The notes: generated by a model from the sequence alone, not told the origin. DNA of 64,000 bases from Lichenostomus cassidix (GCA_008360975.2 CM039182.1:102021443-102085442); one strand, 5' to 3'. Numbered from the stretch's first letter, positions 10,736 through 24,925 are shown. Translations and numbers: made by a program.

Positions 10736-13700
10736 GCTTGTTCTTTCCTGTCATAGTCCAAAAAAACATGTAGAATATTTGTTGATGAATGCCTATATTG
10801 CATAACCTTTACATGTCACAATAGTCTCTTCTCTCTTATCTTTCTCAGCTATGTCTAATTCCTTCGTCCTTTTGACATCAGGTGTTTTAAACTGATTCTC
10901 CCTAGGTATTTTTTCTCTCCTTATAATTCTGTCAGTACTTTGTGGTGTCCAGAACTGGACATTGGGTCCTGACTACTGATCCTAGGCACCACATGAGGTG
11001 AAAAAACCCCAACCTGCTTCTTACAACTTAGGTATGATGTTTAAGTTACAAGATACAAAAAGTTAGGGGTTTTTTTGTTAAAGTAACATGACAACATCAG
11101 CATGTATGCAGTTAATGATCAATTGTATGAGCTAGGTTAGCTTCTGTAGTAGTGGTATTTGGCTGAATGGTTCCTACTCTGAATTTTTTTTCATTTCCTA
11201 TCTCACTCCCCTGCAGTTTCATGCACTGAAATTAATTTTACAAATTTCAGGCAGTTATCCCTTGTTTTCAAAGGTGGAGGGCTTCAGATGCTCTTTTCAG
11301 AGTGTCCAAAATTGGCATTTGTTCTTACTCTGAGATGGAATTTAGTAACAGAAATCTTGGATTGTGTCACTGTATTACCTACTACCCCAAAGCTGTAGCT
11401 AACCTCATGTTTAGTTGCAATAAGAGACCACTTCAGCACTGAGAGTAAATAACCAAAAGCAAAAAAAGCCCCAGCATTTCTTGACATTTTTAACTTATTC
11501 TTCCTAAGTCTTAAAGTTGAGCTTTCTGTTTTGTTCCACAAATTTCTTTTTCAGAGATGCATTCTTAACTTTTCCTGTTCTCAGACCTTCTTTGTCCTCA
11601 ATGAATATTCAAAGGGAATTGTTCCAAGATTACTTTGGCTTAATTCCCTAGACTCCTTCCTGGAATTTCAGCCATCCTGACAATTAAAATCCTTTTAACT
11701 CTTTATGAGTATTAAATATGTTCTTACAGATTATGGCGCATGTCCTAGTCCTCTGTTTAAAACTGCATTAAATGCCTGGCCACAAATAACTCTAATTGCA
11801 GGTGAGATACAGAGCCAAAGTACACACACACTTTCACTAACCCTTAAAAATCCCAACATAAAAGTCATTGGTTTTGCAGATAACTGGTGTTTATGTAAAC
11901 ACTTAAAACTGTCTCGGTTCTCCTGGATCCTTCTTCTTGCCTTTTTTCTCTATAAAATCTATATTAATTCCATAACTGTTCTTCTTTTTACTGGCCTTTG
12001 CTTTTTCTCTTTTGCCTCAGAAATACCCTTCACTTCACATTGGTCAATGCTTAATCTCCGCATTGATATTCAATTCAAACTGGACACTTCTTCAGTGTTC
12101 CAGTACAGTCATTTACTAAAACCTTTTCCAGAAAGTAATCTGACATAATGGATGTTTCACAAGCTTCGTGTGGGCTGACATTACTGAAGCTGTGCTGTAT
12201 GTTGTTAAGGTAGAAATTATTTTCTTGTTTTCTAAACAAAAGCTTGCTCTCAGTAGTGATCCTAATTTTTCAAGAAGAGATTTGGTCTAAATATTCATAA
12301 TTGAGCCAGTTCTGCAAGAAGAGTGACAAAAAAATCCATGTGCATCTTAAAGACTTAAATTACATATTTTTTTAATTAAACATTCTGATTTGATAGTAAA
12401 TATGCAAAGGCTATAAGCAGTTATTGTTTAGGAATGTATTACTTAAATGCAAATGTTCAGATGCTAGTGTTTACATTTCTTTCTGTCTCCTGAACAGGTG
12501 CACCATAATAGCTAAGGACAAAAAACTGATAGAAGGGAAGTAGTCTGTCCTTCATGGCTAGCTTAATATGAAGCAGAAGGAAATGGAAAAATAATCTTCA
12601 TAGTTCTTATTGATCCCTTTATATTGTAACAAACTGAAAAGTCAAGCTATTTATTGACTGAACTTTGGATAGCCACCTCTGATTAGCTCAGCTTTCATGA
12701 GCAAACCATACAGTTCAGTGAAAATGCTGCATGCTGTCAGAAAGTGTAGGAAGATGTGAGGTTACAAAACAGATGTCATTTTTCTCCTTTACCGAATAAA
12801 TTCAAAAATATTCAAAGTTAACCTTATCACAGTTGATGACAAAACAGAAGGTGTTGACATGCTTCTGAACTCACACTTTTCTCATTTTTATTGAAAAATT
12901 AGTTAAGATATTTGTCAAAGATTGACAAAATATAAACTCACCAGAAGGGAAATATTCAAACTATAAAAATTTATCTGGATGAAGTCCTGCTTGCTTACTG
13001 AAATTCTCAGACCAAATGTAATGATACTCCTACATTCATGTTGCATTTGGCAAATATATTTGCAGAGTAATATCACTTAAATTCAAGTCTGGCATCCTTG
13101 TCACAGAGGTTTCTCTCTGGAAAACTTTGAATTTACAAGATCAGCAAGTTTAGATTCTTCCCTGGCAAATCAAAAAGGGCTGAGGGGCATTCTCTGGTGG
13201 GCTGTCCTATGGCATCTTAGGCACAGTTTTTAGATGGAGAGGACAGTGCAGCCCTTGATGTCTCACTTTTCATAACTTCTCAGCAGTCTATAAAAACTCA
13301 GGAGTAAAAAACTGCAAAAACAACTACTTGACCAAGAAAATCTAGGGTCACGTGTGTTTCCAGACCTGATCCATGGAAGGAAACTTCTTACTGTCCTAAG
13401 ACCTTTGGTTAGAAACTGTTCTTTGCTCCACACTCAGTGAAAACAGGTGTCTAACACCCTTTTGATGATGTGTTCAGAGAAGGTGAAAATTTTCTTCAGA
13501 CTCCAGATCTAGAGGTAGGTGTAACTATGAAATTTTGAGCAAGATGCATTAACTAGGTTCCTTGTAACTTGAATCTTACTAGAAATAAAGACATAATCTA
13601 ATTTTCAAGCTTCTTTCTGGAATACGAAAACTTCAATATATTAGAGCTCAATTCAACAGGAATGAGAATAGATGAAAATTGAACTTACAAATAAGTGGAG

Positions 13701-15423
13701 TAAACTAAGAAAAAAAGTAAGTGGAATTAAGACTACACTGATAAGTTAAAGCATTCTCAACAGACAGGGATCAAGTCTTCCTTTAAAATCCTGTAATCAC
13801 ACACTCATAATCTCATATACCCAACTTTAGCTGCACAGAATAGATCCTGGAGCTAAAAGTTAAAAGCAGCTAATCTGCACTAGTTCTCTTCATGCTGCTT
13901 TTCCACAGATGATCTGAAATGCCAAGCTGTCACTGCATTCTTTGGGTGGCAAAATAACATCATCAAGTCTAAAATTTAATCTTAATGACCATTCATATTT
14001 ATCTAATTGGATGAGAAATTAAGACCTAGAGATTTCCTTCCTCCAGAGGGTGCAGAGTACCCAGTTCCCTCCCCTGGGATGATCAGCCATGGAGGGATCC
14101 AACATGGCAGAATCACAACTCTTTTTGCTTCTCCCTTTGGACCTGCATTGGGAGTGTACTATTTCCAATGCAAGCCTTCTCTTCAGGAAGAAATTAATTT
14201 CCAATTTATATCGCATCAGTTGCAGTGCTAGAAAGCACTGGTGGACTTTTGCTGGCATTTTCCTAAGCTTCTTAAATTCATCACGTCTTAAATCCAGTAG
14301 ATAAATATTCACAGGATTTTTGGTTTGAAACTAGTCCTTTTGGGGTGCTTTTTATGAACAAACTTATAAAAGCCCTGCCTGGAATGAAATGCAAAGTAAC
14401 AGCATCTTGGATTAGCAAACAACCATTTTTAAAATAGCTGCTTTTAATTACTGAGCTCTAAATCAAAAAGTCAGTGCAACATCAAGGGGTGCTTTCTCTA
14501 TTGAATGTGAACACGATTTAAAAGCGAGATGTCTTCTAACCCTTTAATTTACACCTTCTAGGGATGGTTCTGAGTCACGGTTTTAATTTCTCCCTATTTT
14601 TTCCTCCATGGGCTGCAAAACACATTTCAAAGCCTAGAATAAGTGAAGAGACCTGATCCAAAATTCCTTGGCAAATCTCCCTCCTATTGTGAGGAATATT
14701 GGCTGCCAAGAGTCCAAGACTGAACTCTGTAAGGACAGAGTTTTTCCAACACTTCTTGGTCACTTCAAATATCTTTTGAAAATCTGGTCTTTGTATATCA
14801 GGTGGCTGAAATGTTCCTGTCTGTATTGTCCCACAGTAGCATTCCTTTATCCCTAACTTTAAATTTCAAAAAATTAGAAGAATGCTTGGTTTCTATGTGG
14901 CTCTGGTACCCAAAACAGAATTTCCATGTGCCCCAAACTCACGTACAAGAATAGGATTGCATTAAATGCTGCCGCCATTGAGCTCTGGTATTCCTCCCAA
15001 AAACATAGTGGAAGGCTACTATAATTATGTAAAACTTTTTACAAGGCCCATAGTCTCAGTGTTGCTACCACAACACTGTTTCTGAGATGAATGAGATGAG
15101 CTCCATTCACAAGAGAGACAAATTTCATTCAGGTATTTGTTACATCCTACTGATGACTTGTAGCTTCCAGTACGTGAGTTTTTATCTTAGGTAATGGAAA
15201 AAACATTTCTTGACCATGATATTATCTGCAGACAATGTACTCAAGAGGTGCAAAAGGCAAGTGGTGCGGTGGGTGATTACTAATGTTCTGACAGTGCATG
15301 GTTTGGTATGGGGGAACATTTATTAAACAAACAACGTTAACTTGACCTAAGACTGAAGTTTGATCTCTAACAGGAAGACCTATCTAATGATTAAACCATG
15401 GAATTAGGCTGTTAGGACCATAG
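10736..15423. other. non-coding stretch, nothing recognised
   Basis: AT-rich unique-looking sequence. The longest plus-strand open frame, 11,705-12,148 (147 codons), is hydrophobic in the middle but has no recognisable family, no promoter and no splice context, so it is probably chance. Around 10,945-11,000 a short string resembles antisense CR1 but is too weak to call. Confidence 0.55.
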
Positions 15424-16026
15424 CTAATAAAAGCCTGGGGTGCTCATAACTGAGATGCTGCAATTCTTCATTCTGGACACATGCTGACTGCAATGAAATC
15501 CAAGGACCGAGGGAGATGATTTAAAGCCACTCACTGAGAAAAGAGCTGCTTCCAGCCAGTTCAGGGAAAGGATTAATACAGGAGGGAAGGCTGGACTCTG
15601 ACCTCTTTTGAGGCTAGGTGCCTGAGGGAAGCATATGAGGTGATTCACAGCAGGGCAAGACTCATTGAACCAGAAGGGAGATCTTAAGGAAGCTGACTCC
15701 ACTTTTCTCAGCTCTGTGGTATGTAGCTGAGAGAAGACAAGTTCTGCTTTCAGAGGGCTGTTTTGCCTTAGGCAATCACAGAAGAGTTGGAATGATCCTG
15801 AGACCAGAGACCTGAGATGAGTGGGGATCTCCACTCCAACAGGGCTGTGATTTAGGAAGCGAGGTACTCCCCAGGAGGGCAGGCTCTGTTGGGAGAAGGA
15901 AAAAAGAGGGTCACTGATTACCCCTTGGCACAGCAGATTGATTTGGCTGAATGGATGGGAGTGCATAAAGCTGCCGCTCTTTCCCTCCCCTACCTGTAAC
16001 ACGTCTCTAAGCCTTAGAAAAGCCAT
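15424..16026 (-). other. unexplained 200-codon open frame, probably chance
   Basis: The longest open frame outside the CpG island. It starts with ATG at 16,026 and ends at 15,424. The predicted product is rich in Ser, Leu, Pro and Phe. I see no signal peptide, membrane segment or family motif. There is no CpG island or TATA-like promoter, and no poly(A) signal is evident nearby. The surrounding DNA is less AT-rich than its neighbours, which lengthens open frames by chance. It could be part of a lineage-specific transcript or an unrecognised old repeat. I make no functional claim. Confidence 0.15.
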
Positions 16027-19000
16027 CTTTCTGCAGTGACCTGTTAAGATTCCCAGAAATGCTTAGCCTAAGAGAAGCACTTTTAGAGTGTAGCATTTAA
16101 TTTGTTCTGATCATTCTTCATAGTTTTTTTTGTAGCCAAATATATAGCCTTTAACATGAGCTACAATGATTAGAGTAAAGCCAAGGAGAGAGCTTTAGAG
16201 TTTAACAAAACCAGCTTTAAAATATGCAAATTTGGTGAGGTTTTTACAGTGGGTTTAGAAATAGCTGTCAGAATGTCCTTACAATTTGCGGTACAGTGTG
16301 GCATAATGAATTTGGTGCCACCACGAAATTTTAGATACTGAGGCCTAGATATTTGAAGAAATTTAGGTACTCCATCCTATGAATGCAGAGGGGCTTGGGA
16401 TGAGGTTTGGCTGCCTGAGCTTAGATGGTCAGAGCCACTTCAGGTGTCTGATGGTACCCAAATCATCTGCACAGGGCAGGCATTGAGGTGCTGCTGACAT
16501 GCAGGAATCCCATACTCTCCTGGGAACCCACTGAGAAGGACACCTTATGGGAAATCCAGTGCACTCTGAACATCCGTGACAAGGCACTTGAACCACTTTC
16601 TCAGTTTTTGGGGCAGTGTTTGCTACAGGCACAGAGATGCCCATGTGGGCTCTATCTGCTCAGCCCTCTCTGGGGTCTTCCATACTGCACTGCATTTTGT
16701 GGGGGAAGACAGTCACTGTGGGTAGTATCCATGCCCAAATTCACCATTTTCCAAGGGAGGAATATTTTTTTTTTATTCTGATCTGTGAAAGCTAAGTGAA
16801 AATTTGAGTCCTAAAATTGTATTTTATTATGTGTTGATAAAGCACTGCAAAGATTTTCAGTGCTTTATTAAAGGTTTTTAATGTGGATGATTGCATATAT
16901 CCCAGCCAAAATCTTCTCCATCCTACATAGGTATTTATCTCAGCTAGCAGATTTTGTTTGCTCAGATCCAAATTAGAAAGTATTTAAAGCAGATAGCACA
17001 TCTCTAAAAATATACTGAATTTACAATGAAGCTTTAACATTCTCTTGCTAAATTTCACACATCTCATTTGATTTCTGAAAAGTAAAGGTAAACACGGAAA
17101 TTTTCTTCACTAGTTCTCATGCACTGCTTGCAACAATAAAAGGGGAATATTTCCTATGTTACTACCATGTATTTTAAGCAGAGAATAAATGCCCATTTCC
17201 TTTACATGCAAGGAAGTCAAGTTACCAACTGCAGTTAGTGCCATGTTTTGTTCTATTTATTGGTAATGTAAGCTCCTATGCAAATTGAATAGCTGCTGTT
17301 CAGACCCAGTTGAATACAACAGGGGAGGATAGAACCAAATTACTTCTGTCTGTCTTAACAGGACTTTTTAATAAAATTTACTTTACATAGCCCTGAGTCT
17401 TGCCAGGTTAAATTCTCACTTTAGCCATGTTCATATTCTTGTTAATTTATTTTAACTGCAGCACAGAAGGTTAGGGTAATGGGAAGAGCTGAAAGTGGAA
17501 TGGTTACAGTGAAACCTGCTGCCTGTATTTAGATAATTTTCCTTCCAAGTGACAGTCCATTAAACCTCTAAATTGTTTTATTTGCTACTAAAGAAAGTCT
17601 TTGCTTAGTCTTTGAGTCCCAGGAACTAATGAAAGAAGCCTTAGAAGACAATCAGCAGATTTTATAAAAGTTGAACTAATATGATATGCAGAGCTTGTCA
17701 ATTTTTGCTTGACAATTTTTTGACTTTGTAGAAAATGAGATAGTGTATCACAAAAGGTAGTTTTTACAGAGGTTACAAATATTTATTTCTATCTTAATTT
17801 TAAAAAATAATAGTTTCAAAATTCAGGCTTAACAAATTGTTCTTGTCACTACTTTAAAAAAAAATCAGTCTCTAAATTAAATATGTTTGGTGTCTTGGAC
17901 CAATTCCATTATTTTTTGCTACTGAGCAACAGGATATAAAAAGGGTTTCATTTCTAGTGCCATACAGGTCTACCTTGATTTTTATCACAGAATTCAATCT
18001 AAATAACATTTTTAAATATTCAGTTGTCCTAAGTTTTTAATAACTTTTGTAAATCAGTTTATATTATACCCTCTCTTTTTTACCCCTTTTTGCTCTTCAC
18101 CTGACACAGCCTGCTATCTCTTCACTTCTCCATCTCTTGAGTGCTCCAACTACTGCAAATTCTCAAATTAATTGTGAAGATAACAGGAATCACTGCAACA
18201 ATATGATATGCATCTCCCAAGTTATGTGCCTTTAACCAAATTTTAGCAACATTCATCAGCTAAAGAGTTAACGCTGTCATTATGCTTTTATGTTTGAGTA
18301 CACTGTGCTCTCATATTTGCATATATTTTTCTGTATATTTGTGGTGATGTCCCACTTGTGAAGAAATAAAAGTTTTTCTACTTCTATGAACACTAATGTT
18401 TGGTGAGGGAGCCCAAGCTGTCCAAGTGTGTTGTGTTTTTCACATTTCACACACAGGTCTGGCTTTTAAAAACGGTTAAGAACACACTTCTGGGCAAAAA
18501 TGGACCCTGAGCTATCCACAAGGAGTCTAAACCAATGAAGGAAGAAAAGATGAATCCGTGGCCTAATGTCTATGCTTAGGACTATGAGAGATTTCAAACA
18601 AGGAAAACACAGAGTGACAATGTGATAAAAGAAAATACATGCAGCAGATTTTACACGGAATTCCTAATTCATTGCAGGAAGAAACAGATTTAAAATACCT
18701 GCCCCAGGCTGCAGACAAAAACTTTCAGCTATTATGTTAAAAAATCCAAAAAACCAACTTCCTTTTTATGACAGAGTGGGAAAGTTTTAGCTTTGTTTAC
18801 AGTTCCAGAAATATCTCAAATTTATAGGATAGTTTTAGTTATAGCAATTCTTTTTAAAAGAGTCTGGCCCTAAAAATGTAACAAGTCAGTAAAGCAGTCG
18901 TTAGAAAATATGGTTTCCTTCATATTTAACACAGGATTAGGTTTGATGTATGCAATACACATAGGACTCAATTTCTTTCCTAGAACGTGTGGTGTTTTTT

Positions 19001-19404
19001 ACTATCCATCAAGACACATCTTGTGGGTGGTGTATACTGCCTTGGCTAGACTTTGGCAAAGAATTTTTCAGGTAAAATACAAATATAAAATTGTTAAATA
19101 TATATTTTATTTAATCTTCTGTTGTGACGCTTGAAGCTATGGATGTTAATGAAACACCACAAATCAACAGAGCATATAAATTTAAAGGGATTGGCTCTTT
19201 CTTTCTTTCTTAATTTCTTTTCTGTACAACATGAGTCAAAATTATGCTGACTGAAAGACAAAAATTTCCTTGGTTTTACACCCAAAATGATCTGGGGTAT
19301 GATTCTTACAGCTACTACTTCAGTAGTCACTGGCTGAAATTTAATAAAAAATTTAGTAACGTAAAAATTTGCATGGGACCAAAAAACGAGACTGTTCTAG
19401 AAAT
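16027..19404. other. non-coding stretch, nothing recognised
   Basis: AT-rich sequence. About 17,370-17,600 has the even texture and homeodomain-like TTAATTT motifs often seen in conserved non-coding elements, but conservation cannot be judged here. No gene supported. Confidence 0.5.
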
Positions 19405-19930
19405 TTTTGTTATGACTTTTGGAGGTTTTGTGGTCTGACTTCCCAGTTCAAGCAGGGATGCTCAGAGCCAGTTTCCCAGCACTAAGTCCCAGTGGCATTT
19501 GAAACTCCACAAATGGTTGGAAAATCCACAACGTTCCTGGACAACCTGTGGCAGTGCTCAGTCACATTCACAGCAGAAAAATGTTTCCTGCTGTTCAGAG
19601 GGAATGTCCTGTGTTTCAGGTTGTGCCTTTTGCCTCCGGTCCTGTCACTGGGCATCACTGTAAAGAGCCCAGCTCCATCTTCCGGGAACCATGCCTTCAG
19701 CTGTTTGTACATAGTGATGAGATTCCTCTGAGTCAAGTCTTCTCCAGAGTGAGGAGCCCCAGCTCTCTCAGCCTTTCCTCAAAGGAGAGATGCTCCAGTC
19801 CCTTCATCATCCTTGTGGCACTTTGCTGGATTCCCTGGTATGTTTATTTCTCTCTTATACTGGGGAGCCCAGAGTTGGATCCAACACACTGCTGTGACCT
19901 CACCAGTGCTGATCACTTTGGCACAGACTC
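19405..19930 (-). mobile_element. CR1 LINE 3' fragment, antisense
   Basis: Reading the minus strand, 19,736-19,482 translates as a CR1 ORF2 C-terminal segment. It contains PSDRT-G, LKHR-FPLN-RKHF and VTEHCHRL, the conserved CR1 C-terminus. The plus strand at 19,425-19,470 is the complement of the CR1 3' untranslated end (the stretch equivalent to CCCTGCTCAAAGCAGGG). The copy is 5'-truncated, as most CR1 insertions are, and frameshifted. The minus-strand ORF2 reading breaks into two or three frames. Confidence 0.88.
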
Positions 19931-22900
19931 TTTAGCAGAAACCTTTGATAGGCATCTACTCTGGGACAATCTTTCTTCTTATCATAGAGACCGCTTGCTG
20001 CTGTCAGCTTGAGGATTAGTAATGCCCAAATTCTCTGCCCAAAGAGTGAGAGGAAAAAAACAAAGGGGCTGCAGGTTTCGACATTGATAGGACTATTTTG
20101 TCAAGAACAAAATCCTTGTTTCCTTAGTTGTACTTGGATTTTTTTTTAATATAGACTGGTTATTATTCTGGTCAATCTGACCAGCCTGATCTTCAAGAGA
20201 TTGGATTCCATATACGCTTACTATAGAGCTGTCTGAATTGCTGGTTTTTGGTAGATTTGTTTTTTCCTTTTAAGTATGAAACAACTGCTAGCTAATGCTG
20301 TGTGCCATTTCCCTAATCTATATAGACTGTATAATCTTTATGAGATCCTTAATATTTTGCTATGTGAACCAATTTCATGAATCATGAAACCCAAGAGTCT
20401 TCAGATGGTGAAATCCACTTCCTCAGAGCAAAGCTGCATTGCTCAAATGCATGTTCAAATATGTTACTGAATTTGGAAGGAGCATTTGAGGCATGTTTGT
20501 CCCTGAGTTATTCCCTCACCAGAAAAATACAGCATGGAATTCTCAGTTGAAACAAGTTTCTATCAGTGGAATCACCACGTCCCACACTTCTGAAATTTTT
20601 TTTTTCAGAGTTTGGAGCATTTGATAGGTGACTCCTGATCAAGAGTGGTGCCCCACTACACTTTCATGGTCTCCGGTGAAAGGAGGACCTCCCCCTGGTT
20701 TTGCACAAAAGTGGCCACTGTGAGGTTGTACTGGCTGGACATCCCATTCCCCTGAGAAGACATTGCCTTGGAGGAACCATCTCCTGGAACCCCCAGGTGC
20801 TGAAAGCAGAGGCTGCTGTGCACCTGTTTTCCAGCCCCACTCCAACAGGCACTCGCTCAGCTGCTCCAAAGGATGATGGTTTCACCAGCTTCTGCAGTTA
20901 GGCCCACAGAGATGTTCAGGAGTGTTGGGACCTTTTGCTTCCCCCTAGACACAGTATGGAAAATGAGTTCTGCAAATTTTATGGCAAAATGAAGTGACCA
21001 AATTGCTGCTTGTTCTTTCCTTTTATGTGGCACCAGACTGGATGATACAAGACTTGTTAGTGCCCCAGTGAGCAGCCAGCCCTGTTAGGTGCTCCATCTT
21101 CAGTCTTCACACACCATGAGAAGTGAAGTGGGCAATGGATCATATTTGGGTAAAGAATATTATGCTGAGAATGAAATCATCCTTTCAGAGTTTTATTTTA
21201 ACAGTAAATTTTTCCCCCCTAGGGAAAGATAATAAGACCTTATAACCTTACTTATAACAAGTAGTGTGAAGCCTTTCTTTCATGAAAGCTGTGCCATGGT
21301 CTCTAGGCATATCTTGGAACAAAAAAACCAACAAACTAATATTAGCCCAGTAAACATAACTGTATTTATTTCAACAATAACCCCTTCTTTGTGACACAAC
21401 ATTTTCCTTTCCCTCTTGCAACTTCAAGAGCCTTGGAAAACATGTTTTAGAAATACCTCTTTGTATGAAGCTTATTAAATTAGTCTGTTCCTTTCAGTAT
21501 TAAAAAAAAACCCCAAAAACCCAGATTAAAATTCAAGTCATTTCATGGTCTGAAAAGAGTGTCAATAAAAGTGAAATAATGTTTGTACAGTTTAGTAAGG
21601 TGGGTTAACCTTTCGAAAAATGTAGCCAATGCTTGGTGGAAAAAGAAATTACATTCACATCTTCTTGGCTTTGCAAAGGTAGTTTTCTAATGTATCATGA
21701 AAGAGCTGCATATAGATGTATTGAATGGCAAGTATGCTGGTAGTTGCCCTGTGACAGGTTTAAGAAAGGCGACAGCCAGAGTACACAGCAGAATGGTTGC
21801 TGTGTCAGCTTTGACATCTGTTTTGGAAGAATTTTGTCTGTCTCTAAAGCAGTGTGATCCTCAGTGTACAGTCACTTTGGAAGTGTTAGCTAGTCCACGT
21901 TGTGCTGAGCACACTGAAGCTTTGAAGTGTCAAAAGCTGCTCAATATATTTTAGCAATATATAAGCCCATTTCCTTTGACAGAAGATTCAAGACAAGGCT
22001 GTGGGAGAGTGAAATTTCTTCTGGAAGATTACACCCATTTCTATATTAAGTGCTGGAAAATCTTCCAGCCACTCTTGCCATTGAAAATTATGATCCAAAT
22101 TCTGAGTCTGCTTGTATTCTTCCCCTGACTGGGTGGCTGAAGCTCAGGAATTGTCTCCATTGAAACTAACTGACTGTGGCTGAAGATGAGGAAAGCTCTG
22201 TGCTTAAAAGAGCCTAGAAGAGTTACCAAAATGGGGAAGGGAGGGGAATGTGGTACAGCATGGAGAACTCCATGCAGTTTAATCATTTTCCTGCACACGT
22301 TTGTTCTGTTCCCTGTAATAGCTTATTGTAATCTAAAATTCAGTTCATTATGATCAGGGTTTTTTTTTTTTCCATTCTGTTAATTTGAGAGACTTTTACA
22401 ATTAGAATTCTCAAACCAAACTCATTTAATGTTCAAAAAGACCGAATTGTGGCTAATTAAAGATAACAGCAAATCAACCACATAAAACAATCACATGCTG
22501 TACTGAGTGTGATTACAACAGCCAATGTATTGAGTACTGTGAGATATATCCTCTGTTGCTGACGGGGAAATATACTGTGTCTTCTCTGATATCGCAATCC
22601 CCCCCTTGCTCAGGTAGCATTTATCCATTTTTTAAAATGCTGTCATCCTGCAGATTAGTTGCAGGCAACAAGGCTTTTCATAGTCTGGCTCTAATTCCCC
22701 ATTATGATACAGCATTGTGCCTTAGGCATTGCACTGCAAGCAATAGTGAAGATTTACTTTCTACCAGTCAATGCTGCACAGCACCAGAGCCAATCCTTCT
22801 ATCGACACTGCCTGCTTAAACAGCTATGGATGGTTTATCAGCCCCCCACCATGCTAACAGAGAACAGCATGCACCTCTCGCCATTGCTTTTCTTCCCTGT

Positions 22901-23355
22901 TTTCTTTATCCCTCAGTTTTGTATTCCTCACTGAAGATTGTAGCAGGCCACAATGGAGCATACCCAGTTAATAGGCAAGGCATAAAGCAAGTCAATTATT
23001 TCAGTTTGGAAACGTTAATCAATTTGAGGGGAATTTTTAGGTACTGAAATAACTGATTAACATCCAAACTTGTGCATAGGCGGAGACACACGTTATCAGC
23101 ATCAAACTAGAAGTCAATTTAAGGCTGCTCCCCTTCAAAAATAACTTGGGATGTACAAACATATGTTCAAAAAATAAAAAGCCTTGAATTCTGTTGTTAT
23201 AATAGTGATGACACTGATAGCGTCTGGACTAAACTTATTCCAGTCAAGATTCCACCATTAACCTTAATGCCTGAGCTTAATCTCTCTTTATTTAAATTAA
23301 ATGAAAATCTGGAGAGTCTGATAGAAATAGTCAAGAGGGTCTGCTTTTGTCTCAA
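19931..23355. other. non-coding stretch, nothing recognised
   Basis: No gene supported. A more GC-rich patch at about 20,640-20,900 opens several overlapping frames on both strands without recognisable homology. 22,440-22,560 and 22,970-23,060 are AT-rich with TAAT motifs and look like possible conserved non-coding sequence, which cannot be tested by reading. Confidence 0.5.
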
Positions 23356-23401
23356 AAGTCTGTATCTACAACCTCATTTATGAGGTTGTAGATACAGACT
23401 T
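23356..23401. repeat. 46-bp near-perfect palindrome, 22-bp arms and 2-nt spacer
   Basis: The left arm 23,356-23,377 and right arm 23,380-23,401 are exact reverse complements over all 22 positions, separated only by TT at 23,378-23,379. Symmetry stops immediately outside (A opposite A). The arms are of mixed base composition, not a simple repeat, so the symmetry is not a by-product of low complexity. No transposon is visible on either side. The spacer is too short for an unstrained RNA loop, so a few inner pairs would open if it were transcribed. Confidence 0.95.
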
Positions 23402-24925
23402 AAACTGGCATAATATGAATAGTCACACTAAACTGTGAATTTTCGGAGTGTCAGTGACCTTCGTATTTCAGACCATTGATACTAGCACAGAAATAAAATA
23501 ATAGAACAAGGATACAGATCCTCTCTTGGAGGACTTAGCAATGTTTTAAGGTACTTTGGCTGCTGCAGATGCTAGCTAAGCTAGAAGAGTAAACATAGGC
23601 TTCAAGTGCTCCTCTTGGTAGACAGTGTTTATCTGCCCAGATAAACCAGTTCAAAAGCCAAAGATTTGCTGAAGACAAGTAAGACTCCTGTGCAAAGAAT
23701 ATGCCCATTCTCCTCTAAGAAGCAAGGCTACCTTTATCCTCACTTACAGTGGACTTGTTCTGAAATTATAAGAGCATGAAAAAGTGTTGTAACATTCTCT
23801 TGCCAGTTTTGCTCACTTTTAGGGCTTCTTGAGCTGTCAGAAGGGGACAGAAATCTATTGTTCATGAGAATCAGGCTCACGGTATTTAACAGCACAAAAT
23901 AATATTTGAAAACTGATCAAGAATGAATAAATCTAGTAAAAAGAAAAAAAAGGTAATCATTAATTAGATTTGGAATAAATCACACACCTCCCAGATCAAG
24001 GACCTTTTAATTGAGAATGAGTTTACAGATTTCAGTTTTCCCTGTATGAAAAAGTCATACACTCTATTTTTATCTACAATTGTTCTTGGCAATCTATGCC
24101 AATCTGGAAATGCTCTGGATTTTGGCCCAAAACCCTCCAGTAAATGACCTCATTAAAAATATAGCAGTATAGAATAAATTGGCAGAAAATGATTGCAGCT
24201 TCCAAAAGGCTTAATCTTTTAATATGCACAATTACTTTGGTAACTGAAGGCCAAATGCAACTATAGGTGGAGTATCTCTGTTACTTATGGACATAGAAAG
24301 ATTAGTATTTAAGATCTGTTTCTGTCTAGATTTAGTCTGGTTTATGCTGTCAATTGACTTAATGAAGGTACTGCAAAGACTTTTTCTGAAAATGAGTGTT
24401 TAAAATATATGAGGGTTATTTGGGAAATCTTGTTATTTTGTAGACATAGCCTTATTTTTGATAGCTGTTTTTAATCATCAGGATATTTCTGGATGTTCCT
24501 GAATCTCACAGATTTCAGAAACGTGCACAACACCATTTGTACCACAGGTCCCAGGTCACCTCTCTTTACAGAAAACAACAACAAAACCAGAGCTGGTTTC
24601 ATTCATATCTCTCAGCATGAGAACTCAGAACTAGAATATAAATAACATAAATAACAAGGAAATAAATAACAAGGAAAATAGTAGATTGTTACTAAAACTA
24701 AAGACTAATTTTTCCTTAGAGTAGGATCACTATCATTCAAATCTTTCTGGTCTTCTGTTGCTCAGAGCACCAAGATATTACATCTTCAGTGCAAACTTCT
24801 CAGAAGTTATGATGCTGGGACAGTATTTAAAAGTATTTCATATCAAGTCAAATACCTTCTGATTTTTTATAGGTACAAAGGAAATGATTTTTTTTTTAAG
24901 AACATGATGAAAGCTTCATTTGGAA
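23402..24925. other. non-coding stretch, nothing recognised
   Basis: AT-rich unique-looking DNA. It has a short A-rich run near 23,938-23,952 and TAATTA motifs near 23,960. No gene or mobile element recognised. Confidence 0.5.

Noticed and set aside
10930..11000. CCAGAACTGGACAT string resembling antisense CR1
   Set aside because: The match is limited to about 15 bases and does not extend into neighbouring CR1 sequence.
19548..20012. Plus-strand 154-codon frame
   Set aside because: It is antisense to a CR1 ORF2 C-terminal remnant; the homology is on the minus strand.
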